Positions 50,076-62,152 of a DNA stretch of 64,000 nt are shown piece by piece. Made by a program: the position numbers and the translations under genes. The notes below the pieces were generated by a model. That model saw only the letters and a list, made by a program, of their open reading frames with translations, searched no databases and was not told the origin of the DNA. The stretch covers positions 1-64,000 of the forward strand of contig NZ_JAAVVC010000005.1 in the NCBI RefSeq assembly GCF_018449725.1, in the 5' to 3' direction. Source of the stretch: Pseudomonas sp. dw_612 (GTDB lineage Bacteria; Pseudomonadota; Gammaproteobacteria; Pseudomonadales; Pseudomonadaceae). How positions within the stretch are numbered: the stretch's first letter is position 1; every line of letters starts with the position of its first letter.

Positions 50076-51293
50076 TTAAGTCCGGTACTCAGCGTTGATC
50101 TTCACGTACTCGTGGGACAGGTCGGTGGTCCAGATGGTTTCGCTGCAATCGCCGCGACCCAACTCGATACGGATGGTGATTTCTTCCTGCTGCATCACCG
50201 CCGAGCCTTGGGCTTCGGTGTAGGTCGAGGCGCGGGCGCCGTGGCTGGCGATGCACACGTCGCCGAGGAACACGTCGATCTTGCTGACGTCCAGGTTCGG
50301 CACGCCGGCACGACCGACGGCAGCGAGGATACGGCCCCAGTTCGGGTCGGAGGCGAACAGCGCAGTCTTGATCAGCGGCGAGTGGGCCACGGTGTAGCCG
50401 ACGTCCAGGCACTCCTGGTGATTGCCGCCGCCGTTGACTTCGACGGTCACGAACTTGGTCGCGCCTTCGCCGTCACGCACGATGGCCTGGGCCACGTCCA
50501 TGCACACTTCGAATACAGCCTGCTTCAACTTGGCAAACAATTCACCGCTGGCGGCGGTGATTTCCGGCAGCGCCGCCTGACCGGTGGCAATCAGCATGCA
50601 GCAGTCGTTAGTTGAGGTGTCACCGTCGATGGTGATGCGGTTGAACGACTTGTTCGCGCCGTCCAGCAGCAGGTTTTGCAGGACTTCGCGGGCGACTTTG
50701 GCGTCGGTGGCGATGTAGCCGAGCATGGTCGCCATGTTCGGACGGATCATGCCCGCGCCTTTGCTGATACCGGTGACTGTGATGGTCACGCCATCATGCT
50801 GGAACTGGCGGCTGGCACCTTTTGGCAAAGTGTCGGTGGTCATGATGCCGGTGGCGGCCGCTTCCCAGTTGTTCACCGACAGGTCGTCGAGGGCGGCTTG
50901 CAACGCGCTTTCGATTTTCTCGACCGGCAGCGGCTCACCGATCACGCCGGTGGAGTACGGCAGCACCAGGCTGGCATCGACGCCGGTCAGTTCAGCCAGT
51001 TTCGCGCAGGTGCGCTCGGCGGCGGCCAGGCCCGGTTCGCCGGTGCCAGCGTTGGCGTTGCCGGTGTTGGTCAGCAGGTAACGCACCGGGCCTTGCACGC
51101 GTTGCTTGGCCAGGATCACGGGAGCGGCGCAAAACGCGTTCAGGGTGAACACACCCGCCACCGTGGAACCTTCGGCACAGCGCATGACCACGACATCCTT
51201 GCGCCCCGGGCGCTTGATGCCGGCCGAAGCGATACCGAGTTCAAAACCGGCAACCGGGTGCAACGTTGGCAAAGGACCAAGACCAACAGCCAT
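50076..51293 (-). CDS. argJ: Bifunctional ornithine acetyltransferase/N-acetylglutamate synthase
   Basis: The 405-residue enzyme has the autocleavage site in [15 protein letters not shown], where the chain splits between Ala and Thr to give alpha and beta subunits and the Thr becomes the nucleophile. TNTGNANAGTG and [11 protein letters not shown] are further family motifs. It recycles the acetyl group in arginine synthesis. It lies downstream of secA, as in P. aeruginosa. Confidence 0.97.
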   Translation of the reverse strand: MAVGLGPLPTLHPVAGFELGIASAGIKRPGRKDVVVMRCAEGSTVAGVFTLNAFCAAPVILAKQRVQGPVRYLLTNTGNANAGTGEPGLAAAERTCAKLAELTGVDASLVLPYSTGVIGEPLPVEKIESALQAALDDLSVNNWEAAATGIMTTDTLPKGASRQFQHDGVTITVTGISKGAGMIRPNMATMLGYIATDAKVAREVLQNLLLDGANKSFNRITIDGDTSTNDCCMLIATGQAALPEITAASGELFAKLKQAVFEVCMDVAQAIVRDGEGATKFVTVEVNGGGNHQECLDVGYTVAHSPLIKTALFASDPNWGRILAAVGRAGVPNLDVSKIDVFLGDVCIASHGARASTYTEAQGSAVMQQEEITIRIELGRGDCSETIWTTDLSHEYVKINAEYRT

Positions 51294-51415
51294 GAATGCG
51301 CTCCTTAATAAATGATGTCTGCACCGCTTTCAGGAAGAACGGTGGTTTAAATGGCAAAACGCCGCGACGGCTGATGCCGGTCGCGGCGCGGGTATTTCAG
51401 CGTTTGAAACGGGTT

Positions 51416-54151
<2,736 letters not shown>

Positions 54152-54458
54152 ATCGGCAGGATCTTCCACACTAAAGGGATGGAGGGCGGCCCCGTGAGTC
54201 GCCCGTGCAGCCCTCATGGCCGCATGCGAACGAGCATTCTACCCGGAAACGATGGTGAGGAAAGTGGCGTTATTCCACGATGCATGCACTGCGCTGTTAC
54301 GGGGCTCACTTAAAATAAGGGCTTTTTACTGAACTTCAAGCCATTCCCGGCAGAAGTTACTTGTTGATTTAATGGGTAAAGCGCTCGCAAAGCAATGGGT
54401 CAGGCTCATCGAGTGCTTTCTGCTACCATGGCCTCTCTGTTACTTCAGGTGTCTGATC

Positions 54459-54914
54459 ATGGCATTTCGCCCTCTCACGGCCAGAGCACCCGCCGTTCTG
54501 CTTCGCGAAGCCAAACCGCTGAAAGCCATCTTTGGCCATGCTCAACGCCTGGGTCATTTACAACGTCTGGTGGAAAGCCAGTTGCAACCTGCTGCGCGGG
54601 AACACTGCCATGTGGCCTCGTGGCGCGAAGGCAGTTTGTTGCTGATTGTCACCGATGGTCATTGGGCGACACGCCTGCGTTATCAACAAAAGCGTCTGCA
54701 ACGGCAGTTGCAGTTGTTTGACGAGTTCGCCAGCCTGACCCGGATTCTGTTCAAGGTGCAACCGCCGACCGTTCAGCAGGGCGCGGCGGGGCATACCATC
54801 AGTTTGTCCAGCGATGCGGGCGCGACGATTCAGGCGACGGCTGACGGGATCACTGATCCGAATTTGCGGGCGGCGCTGGAGCGGCTTGCGGCGCACGCCA
54901 AACCGAAAGATTAA
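54459..54914 (+). CDS. dciA: DciA-family replicative helicase loader (DUF721)
   Basis: The 151-residue protein starts MAFRPLTARAPAVLLREAKPLKAIFGHAQRL and has WREGSLLLIVTDGHWATRLRYQQ, the DUF721 core. DciA loads DnaB in bacteria without DnaC. The place divergent from secA matches P. aeruginosa. The last 60 residues look disordered, which is normal. Upstream readings extend into the secA promoter region and are not supported. Confidence 0.88.
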   Translation: MAFRPLTARAPAVLLREAKPLKAIFGHAQRLGHLQRLVESQLQPAAREHCHVASWREGSLLLIVTDGHWATRLRYQQKRLQRQLQLFDEFASLTRILFKVQPPTVQQGAAGHTISLSSDAGATIQATADGITDPNLRAALERLAAHAKPKD

Positions 54915-54922
54915 AACAAGAT

Positions 54923-55001
54923 CAAAAGATCGCAGCCTTCGGCACCTCCTACAGGGTGTACGCCATCAAATGCAGGAGCTGCCGAAGGCTGCGATCTTTT
55001 G
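54923..55001. repeat. Palindromic repeat of the GAGCTGCCGAAGGCTGCGATC family
   Basis: The element is a long inverted repeat CAAAAGATCGCAGCC ... GGCTGCGATCTTTTG with a spacer of about 45 bases. It is the same family as at 1931-2106. It lies between the convergent dciA and the YjgR-type gene and may act as a bidirectional transcript end. Confidence 0.85.
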
Positions 55002-55005
55002 CTTT

Positions 55006-56505
55006 TCAGCGGCGTTTGCTTCCGCCTAATAAAGAGCCCATCAACCCGCGCACCAACTGTCGGCCCAATTGATTCGCCGCCTGTCGCATCGCCGATTTCA
55101 GCGCCTGCCCCGCCGCCGTGCCAAGAAACTCCCCGGCCTTGTCGGTAAAGCTCGGTTCTTCCGCCGCCGGCTTACCCGGTGTCGCTTCAGCCTCAGGCGC
55201 CAGGCCTTTGCGGCCCATCAGCACTTCATAGGCCGATTCGCGATCAATCGGTTTGTCATAACGCCCCTTGAACGGCGACCCGGCAATCAGCACCGTGCGC
55301 TCCGTTTCGGTCAGCGGCCCGATCCGCGATTGCGGCGGTGCGACCAAAACCCGCTGGACCATCTCCGGCGTGCCCTTGTCCTGCAGCGTGCCGACCAACG
55401 CCTCGCCGATCCCCAGTTCAGTCAACACCGACAACGCATCAAACGCCGGGTTCGCCCGGAAGCCGTCGGCCACGGCGCGCAGGGATTTCTGCTCCTTGGC
55501 GGTGAACGCGCGCAAGCCATGCTGGACCCGCAGGCCGAGTTGAGCCAGCACTTCGTCCGGCAAATCACCGGGTGACTGAGTGACGAAATACACGCCGACG
55601 CCTTTGGAGCGAATCAGCCGTACCACCTGCTCCAGACGCTCCTGCAACGCCTTGGGCGTGTCGGCGAACAACAAGTGCGCTTCGTCGAAAAACAGCGCCA
55701 GCAGCGGTTTGTCCGCGTCGCCGCGCTCCGGCAATTGCTCGAACAGCTCAGCCAGCAGCCACAGCAGGAACGTCGCGTAGACCTTCGGCGCTTCATGCAC
55801 CAGACGACTGGCATCGAGCAAGTGAATGCGCCCACGGCCATCGGCGGCCGGTTGCAGGATGTCTTCGAGTTGCAGCGCCGGTTCGCCGAACAAGGCTTCA
55901 GCGCCCTGCTGCTCCAGGGTCGCCAGGCGCCGTAGCAGCGCCTGACTGGAACCGGTGGTCATCAACGCCGCGTCGTCACCCAGCAATTGCGGGTTGTCGC
56001 GCAAGTGATTGAGCAGCGCTTTCAGATCCTTGAGGTCGAGTAGCAACAGGCCTTCGCGGTCGGCCACCTTGAACGCGGCGTACAGCGCCGATTGCTGGCT
56101 GTCGCTCAGTTCCAGCAGGGCGCCGATCAGCAGCGGCCCCATTTCGCTCAACGTGGTGCGCAATGGATGACCGGACTCACCGTGAATGTCCCACAGGGTC
56201 ACCGGATACGCCTGGGGTTTGTAGTTCAGCCACGGCATCCCGGCGATCCGCTCGGCGACCTTGCCTTGCGGGTTGCCGGCGGCGCCCAGGCCACACAGGT
56301 CACCCTTGATGTCAGCAGCAAACACCGCCACACCGGCATCGCTGAAGGCTTCGGCCAGGCGCTGCAACGTGACGGTCTTGCCGGTGCCGGTGGCGCCCGC
56401 GACCAGACCGTGACGGTTCGCCAGGCGCATGGCCTGGGCGATCGGCTGCCCCGCGAGGTCGGCGCCGATAACGAGTTGCAATGAGTCAGGCATTTTGTCA
56501 CCCAT
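55006..56505 (-). CDS. HerA/YjgR-type ATPase (DUF853)
   Basis: The 499-residue protein has a P-loop GATGTGKTVTLQRLAEAF near the N-terminus, FAADIKGDL, a DEAH-like FFDEAHLLF and YFVTQSPGDLPDEVLAQLGLRVQH, as in HerA/FtsK-like helicases of the YjgR group. The C-terminal 60 residues are low-complexity. The function of YjgR is not established. The ATG at 56505 overlaps the sigma-28 promoter region of the divergent chemoreceptor gene; an ATG 12 bases downstream is possible. Confidence 0.9.
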   Translation of the reverse strand: MGDKMPDSLQLVIGADLAGQPIAQAMRLANRHGLVAGATGTGKTVTLQRLAEAFSDAGVAVFAADIKGDLCGLGAAGNPQGKVAERIAGMPWLNYKPQAYPVTLWDIHGESGHPLRTTLSEMGPLLIGALLELSDSQQSALYAAFKVADREGLLLLDLKDLKALLNHLRDNPQLLGDDAALMTTGSSQALLRRLATLEQQGAEALFGEPALQLEDILQPAADGRGRIHLLDASRLVHEAPKVYATFLLWLLAELFEQLPERGDADKPLLALFFDEAHLLFADTPKALQERLEQVVRLIRSKGVGVYFVTQSPGDLPDEVLAQLGLRVQHGLRAFTAKEQKSLRAVADGFRANPAFDALSVLTELGIGEALVGTLQDKGTPEMVQRVLVAPPQSRIGPLTETERTVLIAGSPFKGRYDKPIDRESAYEVLMGRKGLAPEAEATPGKPAAEEPSFTDKAGEFLGTAAGQALKSAMRQAANQLGRQLVRGLMGSLLGGSKRR

Positions 56506-56508
56506 GGT

Positions 56509-56535
56509 TAATCTTTGATCCTTCACGGCCGATAA
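56509..56535 (+). promoter_or_regulatory. Sigma-28 (FliA) promoter of the chemoreceptor gene
   Basis: TAAT (56509-56512), exactly 15 bases, then GCCGATAA (56528-56535). The -10 matches the FliA consensus perfectly and the -35 differs from TAAA at one base. It lies about 145 bases before the receptor start and overlaps the 5' end of the divergent ATPase gene. Confidence 0.75.
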
Positions 56536-56681
56536 ATAAAGGCGAGAGACCAGACTGAAGAAAGCGTCGGTAATTCCCTAAGGAGAGACGGAATATCAGC
56601 TTGTTTTCAACACTGCCCATTTTGCGCGTCTTTACAAAAGTACGCCCCTGGACATTAAGACCTTAGCGGACACCCCAAGCC

Positions 56682-58571
56682 ATGAATAAAAATCTGCGCT
56701 TCAGCCATAAGATCCTGCTTGCCGCCGCCCTCATTGTTATCGCTGCCTTTGCCTCGTTCACGCTGTACAACGACTATTTGCAACGCAATGCGATTCAACG
56801 TGATCTGGACAACTATCTGCAAGAAATGGGCGGTGTCACCGCCAAAAACATTCAAACCTGGCTGGCCGGTCGCAGCCTGCTGATCGAAAACCTGTCGCAA
56901 ACCGTTGCCCTGAACACAGAGGCCGGCAACGTCGGCACCCTGCTTGAACAAAAGTCGGTAAGTTCGACCTTTATGGGGGCTTTCCTGGGCAACAAGGATG
57001 GCTCGTTCATTATCCGTCCGAACAGCAAGATGCCCGACGGCTACGACCCTCGCGCTCGCCCGTGGTACAAGGCTGCGCAAAGCGCCAGCGGTTCGGCCCT
57101 GACTGACCCCTACATCGATTTGGCCTCGGGGCAATTGGTGATTTCCATCGTCAATCGGGTCATCAAAGACGGCCAGGACCTGGGTGTGGTCGGTGGCGAT
57201 TTGAGCTTGCAAGTGATCGCCGACAGCCTCAACGAATTGGATTTCGACGGCATGGGTTATGCCTTCCTGGTCAGCGCCGACGGCAAGATCCTCGCCCACC
57301 CGGACAAAGCGCTGGTGATGAAAACGCTCAAGGATGTCTACCCGCAAGACACCCCGGCGATCAGCAGTCAGCTAAGCGAAATCCAGGTGGACGGCAAAAC
57401 CCGCATCATGACCTTCACCCCGATCAAAGGGCTGAACTCGGTCAACTGGTACGTCGGGCTGTCCGTGGACAAGGGCAAAGCCTTCTCCATGCTCAGCGAG
57501 TTCCGCACCTCGGCCATCATCGCCACCATCATTGCCGTGGCCATCATCATCGCGTTGCTGGGCATGCTGATCCGCATTCTGCTGCAGCCGTTGAACGTCA
57601 TGACCCGCGCCATGGAGGACATCGCCGACGGTGAAGGCGACCTGACCAAACGCCTGACCATCGTCAACCAGGACGAATTCGGTATCTTGGGCACCGCGTT
57701 CAACCGTTTCGTGGATCGAATTCATACGTCGATCCGCGAAGTATCCTCGGCCACCGGCCAGGTCAACGAAGTCGCCTTGCGTGTGGTGGCGGCCTCGAAT
57801 TCGTCGATGTTCAACTCCGATCAGCAAGCCTCGCGTACCAACAGCGTGGCCGCGGCGATCAACCAGCTCGGCGCCGCCGCTCAGGAAATCGCCCGTAACG
57901 CCGCGCAAGCGTCGAACCAGGCCAGCGACGCCCGCAGCCTGGCCGAAGACGGTCAACAAGTGGTGGATCGCAGCATCAAGGCGATGAATCAACTGTCGAG
58001 CATGCTCAGCGCGTCGAGCACTAACATCGAGTCGCTGAACAGCAAAACCGTGAACATCGGACAGATTCTGGAAGTGATCACCAGCATCTCCCAGCAAACC
58101 AACCTGCTGGCGCTCAACGCCGCGATTGAAGCCGCGCGTGCCGGTGAGGCCGGTCGTGGTTTCGCAGTGGTGGCCGACGAGGTGCGCAACCTGGCGCACC
58201 GCACCCAGGAATCGGCGCAACAGGTGCAGACCATGATCGAGGAGCTGCAAGTCGGCGCCCGGGAATCCGTCAGCACCATGAGCGAAAGCCAACGCCACAG
58301 CCAGGACAGCGTGGAAATCGCCAACCTCGCCGGCGAACGCCTGAACAGTGTGACCTTGCGTATCGGTGAAATCGACGGCATGAACCAGTCGGTGGCCACG
58401 GCGACCGAGGAACAGACCGCCGTGGTGGAGTCGATCAACGTCGACATCACCGAGATCAATACGCTGAACCAGGAAGGCGTGGAAAACCTGCAATCGACAT
58501 TGCGTGCGTGTTCGGACCTTGAACAGCAGGCGGCGCGGTTGAAGCAGCTGGTGGGCAGTTTCCGGATCTAG
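56682..58571 (+). CDS. dCache_1 methyl-accepting chemotaxis protein, amino-acid type
   Basis: The 629-residue receptor has TM1 about 10-30, periplasmic double Cache about 40-275, TM2 about 280-305, HAMP to about 360 and a signalling domain with the hairpin tip region [20 protein letters not shown]. In the sensor domain the six residues of the universal amino-acid motif fall at Y121, R126, W128, Y144, D146 and D173, the same numbers as in PctA of P. aeruginosa. It should bind the amino and carboxyl groups of free amino acids. No CheR-docking pentapeptide is at the C-terminus. Confidence 0.95.
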   Translation: MNKNLRFSHKILLAAALIVIAAFASFTLYNDYLQRNAIQRDLDNYLQEMGGVTAKNIQTWLAGRSLLIENLSQTVALNTEAGNVGTLLEQKSVSSTFMGAFLGNKDGSFIIRPNSKMPDGYDPRARPWYKAAQSASGSALTDPYIDLASGQLVISIVNRVIKDGQDLGVVGGDLSLQVIADSLNELDFDGMGYAFLVSADGKILAHPDKALVMKTLKDVYPQDTPAISSQLSEIQVDGKTRIMTFTPIKGLNSVNWYVGLSVDKGKAFSMLSEFRTSAIIATIIAVAIIIALLGMLIRILLQPLNVMTRAMEDIADGEGDLTKRLTIVNQDEFGILGTAFNRFVDRIHTSIREVSSATGQVNEVALRVVAASNSSMFNSDQQASRTNSVAAAINQLGAAAQEIARNAAQASNQASDARSLAEDGQQVVDRSIKAMNQLSSMLSASSTNIESLNSKTVNIGQILEVITSISQQTNLLALNAAIEAARAGEAGRGFAVVADEVRNLAHRTQESAQQVQTMIEELQVGARESVSTMSESQRHSQDSVEIANLAGERLNSVTLRIGEIDGMNQSVATATEEQTAVVESINVDITEINTLNQEGVENLQSTLRACSDLEQQAARLKQLVGSFRI

Positions 58572-58587
58572 CATCTGAAGCGGCCTC

Positions 58588-58680
58588 TTCGCGAGCAAGC
58601 CCGCTCCCACACTGGATCTCAGTCGTACACAAAATCTGTGCTCGCTGAAGATTCAATGTGGGAGCGGGCTTGCTCGCGAA
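58588..58680. repeat. REP pair after the chemoreceptor gene
   Basis: TTCGCGAGCAAGCCCGCTCC faces GTGGGAGCGGGCTTGCTCGC with a spacer of about 45 bases, inverse unit first. It lies between two genes on the same strand. Confidence 0.9.
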
Positions 58681-58796
58681 GGCGGCCCATCAAACATCAC
58701 ATCCCTTACTGACACCCCACCGCAAAACCCCAACCGAACATCTATCCTTCATAAAGGTCAACCTAGGGAGAGAACTGGACCGGAGGGATGTTCATC

Positions 58797-59909
58797 GTGC
58801 ATATCGCGGACATAACCATGTTCTACGCCCCGGCCAGCGGTGGCGTGCGCACTTATCTGGATGCCAAGCACCGTCGCCTGAGTGTCAAGCCGGGTACTCG
58901 TCACAGCCTGTTGATACCGGGAAAACACCTGAGCGAACAGGACGGTGTGTATCAGGTTCCCGCCCCCGCCCTGCCCTTCGGCAAGGGTTATCGCTTCCCC
59001 CTCCGCCTCGCGCCATGGCGCAATGTCCTGCAGGATTTGCAACCCGATCTGATCGAAGTCGGCGACCCGTACCTCACGGCCTGGGCGGCGCTGGATGCCC
59101 GGCGGCAACTGGATGTGCCAGTGATCGGTTTTTATCACTCGGACTTACCCTTGCTGGTCAGCAATCGCATGGGCAATTGGGTCACCACCAATGTTGAAGC
59201 CTATGTCAGCAAGCTCTACGGCAATTTCGACCGGGTGCTCGCGCCGAGTCAGGTCATGGCCGACAAACTGATCGGCCTCGGTGTGCGCAATGTGTTTGTG
59301 CAACCCCTGGGCGTCGATTTGCAAACCTTCAACCCCAACGCCCGCGACCCTGGTCTGCGAGCTGAACTGGGCATTGATGAAGACACCCGGTTGCTGATCT
59401 TCGCCGGCCGTGGCTCCAAGGAGAAAAACCTGCCGGTGCTGCTCGACTGCATGAAACGCCTGGGGCCTCGCTATCACCTGCTGCTGGTGGGCTCCTCGAT
59501 GCCGGCCCAGGTGCCAGACAACGTCACCGTGGTCGACGAGTTCTGCCCGGCGGCGCAAGTCGCGCGATTGATGGCCAGTGCCGACGCGCTGCTGCATGCC
59601 GGCGACCAGGAAACCTTCGGCCTGGTGATCCTCGAAGCCATGGCCAGTGGCATTCCGGTGGTGGCGGTGGCGGCCGGGGCTTTTCAGGAAATTGTTACCG
59701 ATCAATGCGGCCTCCTTTGCGCGCCGAACAATCCCCTGGCCATGGCCAACGCTGTGCGAGAGTTGTTCAGCCGGGGCAGCGTCATCCTCGGCGAACAGGC
59801 CCGGCAACATGTCGAACGGCATTACGCCTGGGACGCGGTGGTCAATAGCCTGCTCGGCCACTATCACGCCGTGCTTGGCAGCCAATGGCCGCTGACCGCC
59901 AATGGCTGA
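58797..59909 (+). CDS. GT4-type glycosyltransferase (group 1)
   Basis: The protein of about 370 residues has a GT-B fold: N-terminal ITMFYAPASGGVRTYLDAK, middle VLAPSQVMADKLIGLGV and donor-site motif DQETFGLVILEAMASGIPVVA, with EX7E. An ATG nine bases upstream abuts the GGAGGG site, so the GTG at 58797 is the better spaced start. It overlaps the next gene by eight bases and starts a three-gene envelope operon. Close relatives transfer mannose or related sugars to lipids; the acceptor is unknown. Confidence 0.9.
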   Translation: MHIADITMFYAPASGGVRTYLDAKHRRLSVKPGTRHSLLIPGKHLSEQDGVYQVPAPALPFGKGYRFPLRLAPWRNVLQDLQPDLIEVGDPYLTAWAALDARRQLDVPVIGFYHSDLPLLVSNRMGNWVTTNVEAYVSKLYGNFDRVLAPSQVMADKLIGLGVRNVFVQPLGVDLQTFNPNARDPGLRAELGIDEDTRLLIFAGRGSKEKNLPVLLDCMKRLGPRYHLLLVGSSMPAQVPDNVTVVDEFCPAAQVARLMASADALLHAGDQETFGLVILEAMASGIPVVAVAAGAFQEIVTDQCGLLCAPNNPLAMANAVRELFSRGSVILGEQARQHVERHYAWDAVVNSLLGHYHAVLGSQWPLTANG

Positions 59910-60678
59910 ATCCACGCCCCCACCAGCGCTGCTCCTGGTGTTACACGATGTAGCGCCGCAGACCTGGGCCGATTACCAATCTTTTGTCGAAGCCGTCGAC
60001 GCCTGGGGCAGGGTGCCGATGACCTGGCTGGTGGTGCCCGATTTCCACAAACACAACGATCTGGAGGCACATCCGGGCTTTCGGCGGATGTTGAGCGGTC
60101 GTGTCGAGCGCGGCGATGAACTGGCGCTGCACGGTTACTTTCATTGCGACGACAGTCCACCGGCAACGACGCCTAAAGACTGGTTCATGCGGCGCATTTA
60201 CACTCACGAAGGCGAGTTCTACAGCCTGTCCCGGGACGCGGCCCTCGCTCGGCTGCGCGCGGGTATCGAAGTGTTTCACCGTTACCATTGGCCCTTGCAG
60301 GGCTTTGTCGCGCCCGCCTGGCTGATGAGCGAAGGCACGCGCCAGGCGTTGCGCCAGTTGCCATTGAGTTACACCAGCGATCCGCAACACCTGTATCGTT
60401 TGCCGGACTTCAACGCGATCGATGCGCCCGGACTGGTCTGGAGTGCGCGCAGTGCCTGGCGTCGCGGGCTGTCGAAACTGCTCAGCGATCAGCGCGAACA
60501 GCGCTGGCAGCAGGCGCCGGTGATTCGCCTGGGCCTGCACCCGGTGGACATGCGCCATGGATTTTCCCGCGATTACTGGCTACAAACCCTTAAACGCTTA
60601 CTCGACGAGGGCCGTGTGCCAATGACCAAGGCCGACTGGCTGACGCTGCACCAAGACCGTATCGGCCGCGCCGCATGA
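59902..60678 (+). CDS. DUF2334-type polysaccharide deacetylase-like protein
   Basis: The 258-residue protein has the deacetylase-like start LLLVLHDVAPQTWADY with an Asp next to His, then ELALHGYFHCDD (metal histidines) and RLGLHPVDMRHG. No signal peptide is visible, so it probably works in the cytoplasm or at the inner face of the membrane. It overlaps both neighbours, which points to tight coupling. It may deacetylate the glycolipid made by the upstream enzyme. Confidence 0.85.
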   Translation: MAESTPPPALLLVLHDVAPQTWADYQSFVEAVDAWGRVPMTWLVVPDFHKHNDLEAHPGFRRMLSGRVERGDELALHGYFHCDDSPPATTPKDWFMRRIYTHEGEFYSLSRDAALARLRAGIEVFHRYHWPLQGFVAPAWLMSEGTRQALRQLPLSYTSDPQHLYRLPDFNAIDAPGLVWSARSAWRRGLSKLLSDQREQRWQQAPVIRLGLHPVDMRHGFSRDYWLQTLKRLLDEGRVPMTKADWLTLHQDRIGRAA

Positions 60679-61670
60679 GTCGCGGGATTCTGCTGTTCCT
60701 CGCCCTGCTCGCGGCGGTGATGATCCCGCTGGTGCTGGGCGGCAACGAAACCTGGTCGCGCCTGCAAAGCTTTCCGTTGAGCGGTTTGCTGATTATGTTC
60801 GGCATGATCTTGCTCTGCTGGGTCGTGAACACGATGCGCTTGCGCCTGTTGCTGGGGGATCAACGCGACAAGGTCAGCCGCGTCAAAAGCCTCGGCGTGG
60901 TGATGGCGGCCGAGTTCGCCTACTGCGCCACACCCGGCGGCAGTGGCGGACCGCTGACCATCATGGCCCTGCTGGCCCGCAGCGGCGTGCGCCCGGCCAG
61001 GGGCAGCGCGGTGTTTGCCATGGACCAACTGAGCGACCTGCTGTTTTTCCTCTGTGCCCTGAGCGGCATTCTGATTTATGCGCTGTTCCAGCACCTCAGT
61101 CAGCGCATGGAATGGCTGCTGACGGTCAGCGCCGTCTCGATGTTCGGTGGCTTGGTGAGCTGTGTGGTGGTGGCGCGTTATCACCGTTTGTTGATTCGCC
61201 TGAGCGGCCGGTTGCTCGCGCGCCTGAATGTCAAAGCCACCACACGCCTGCGCTGGGCGCGAAAACTCCTGCACTTTCTGGCGGCGTTTACTGACACGCT
61301 GAAGTTGCCCGTTGCGACGTTGATCAAGGTGTTTGCCCTGACCTGTGTGCATTGGGCGATCCGCTACAGCGTGCTGTACCTGGCGTTGCGCGGGTTGGGT
61401 GCGGACTTGCAGTGGGCCTGGACCTTTTTGATCCAGATGCTTTCGCTGAGCGCGGGGCAATTCAGCCTGCTGCCGGGCGGTGCCGGGGCGGCGGAACTGA
61501 CGTCGGCGGCACTGTTGGCACCGATGGTGGGGAAATCCACTGCGGCGGCGGCGATCCTGATCTGGCGCGCGGTGACGTATTACTTTTATCTGGTGGTGGG
61601 TGGGCCGGTGTTTTTAATGATGCTCGGGCGACCGCTGCTCAAGAAGTTGATGAAGCTCAAGCAGGCTTAG
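60675..61670 (+). CDS. Lysylphosphatidylglycerol synthase/UPF0104-type integral membrane protein
   Basis: The 331-residue protein has about eight membrane spans and the family motif AEFAYCATPGGSGGPLTIMALLARSG and SLLPGGAGAAELTSAALL near the end. It has only the membrane (flippase-like) part, without the tRNA-dependent synthase domain. The ATGA overlap with the upstream gene ties it to the glycosyltransferase and deacetylase. It may flip the product lipid. Confidence 0.87.
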   Translation: MSRGILLFLALLAAVMIPLVLGGNETWSRLQSFPLSGLLIMFGMILLCWVVNTMRLRLLLGDQRDKVSRVKSLGVVMAAEFAYCATPGGSGGPLTIMALLARSGVRPARGSAVFAMDQLSDLLFFLCALSGILIYALFQHLSQRMEWLLTVSAVSMFGGLVSCVVVARYHRLLIRLSGRLLARLNVKATTRLRWARKLLHFLAAFTDTLKLPVATLIKVFALTCVHWAIRYSVLYLALRGLGADLQWAWTFLIQMLSLSAGQFSLLPGGAGAAELTSAALLAPMVGKSTAAAAILIWRAVTYYFYLVVGGPVFLMMLGRPLLKKLMKLKQA

Positions 61671-61694
61671 GCTATCCGGACGCCTGCCACGCGC

Positions 61695-61829
61695 CTGTAG
61701 CAGCTGGCGAAGCCTGCGTTCGGCTGCGCAGCAGTCGTAAAACCTGAGCGCCAGGTTTTCCTGATACACCGCGTAGCCTGAATTCACGACTGCTTCGCAG
61801 CCGAACGCAGGCTTCGCCAGCTGCTACGG
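61695..61829. repeat. Long inverted repeat (CTGTAGCAGCTGGCGAAGCC family)
   Basis: CTGTAGCAGCTGGCGAAGCC and the inverse GGCTTCGCCAGCTGCTACGG bracket 135 bp, with inner arms GTTCGGCTGCG(C)AGCAGTCGT and its complement. This is a third repeat family in the window and could fold into a stem of about 40 bp. Confidence 0.85.
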
Positions 61830-61835
61830 ATCCCG

Positions 61836-62015
61836 TTACGCCTGATCCACCTCGGGTGTGTCGGACTCTGGCTTCAACTCTTCCCACAACTCGGCGGCCC
61901 CCGGAAACTCCGTCCCGTCCTCCGGGCTCATGTCGTCCGGGTCATAACGACTCAAACACCCTTCGCCCAACGTGGCGGGCGCCTTGGACGTGGCTTTGTC
62001 CAGTGGATCGGCCAT
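61836..62015 (-). CDS. Small acidic protein, unknown function
   Basis: The 59-residue protein begins MADPLDKATSKAPATLGEGCLSRYDPDD and is rich in Asp, Glu and Pro. AGAGG lies about ten bases before the ATG. It has no signal peptide and no membrane span. Palindromic repeats lie on both sides. I do not recognise a family; a stable ORF with a fair ribosome-binding site is the evidence. Confidence 0.6.
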   Translation of the reverse strand: MADPLDKATSKAPATLGEGCLSRYDPDDMSPEDGTEFPGAAELWEELKPESDTPEVDQA

Positions 62016-62038
62016 GGTCAATATCCTCTCGCTACACA

Positions 62039-62142
62039 GATCGTTCCCGCGCTCTGCGTGGGAATGCCGCCATGGACGCTCTGCGTCCGCTTAGTGACGC
62101 AGAGCGTCACGGGATGCATTCCCACGCAGCGTGGGAACGATC
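62039..62142. repeat. Inverted repeat (GATCGTTCCCGCGCTCTGCG family)
   Basis: GATCGTTCCCGCGCTCTGCG faces GCGTGGGAACGATC with inner arms (GACGCTCTGCGTC / GACGCAGAGCGTC). It is a fourth palindromic family, placed between the small acidic gene and the purU stop. Confidence 0.85.
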
Positions 62143-62152
62143 ATTGCGTAGT

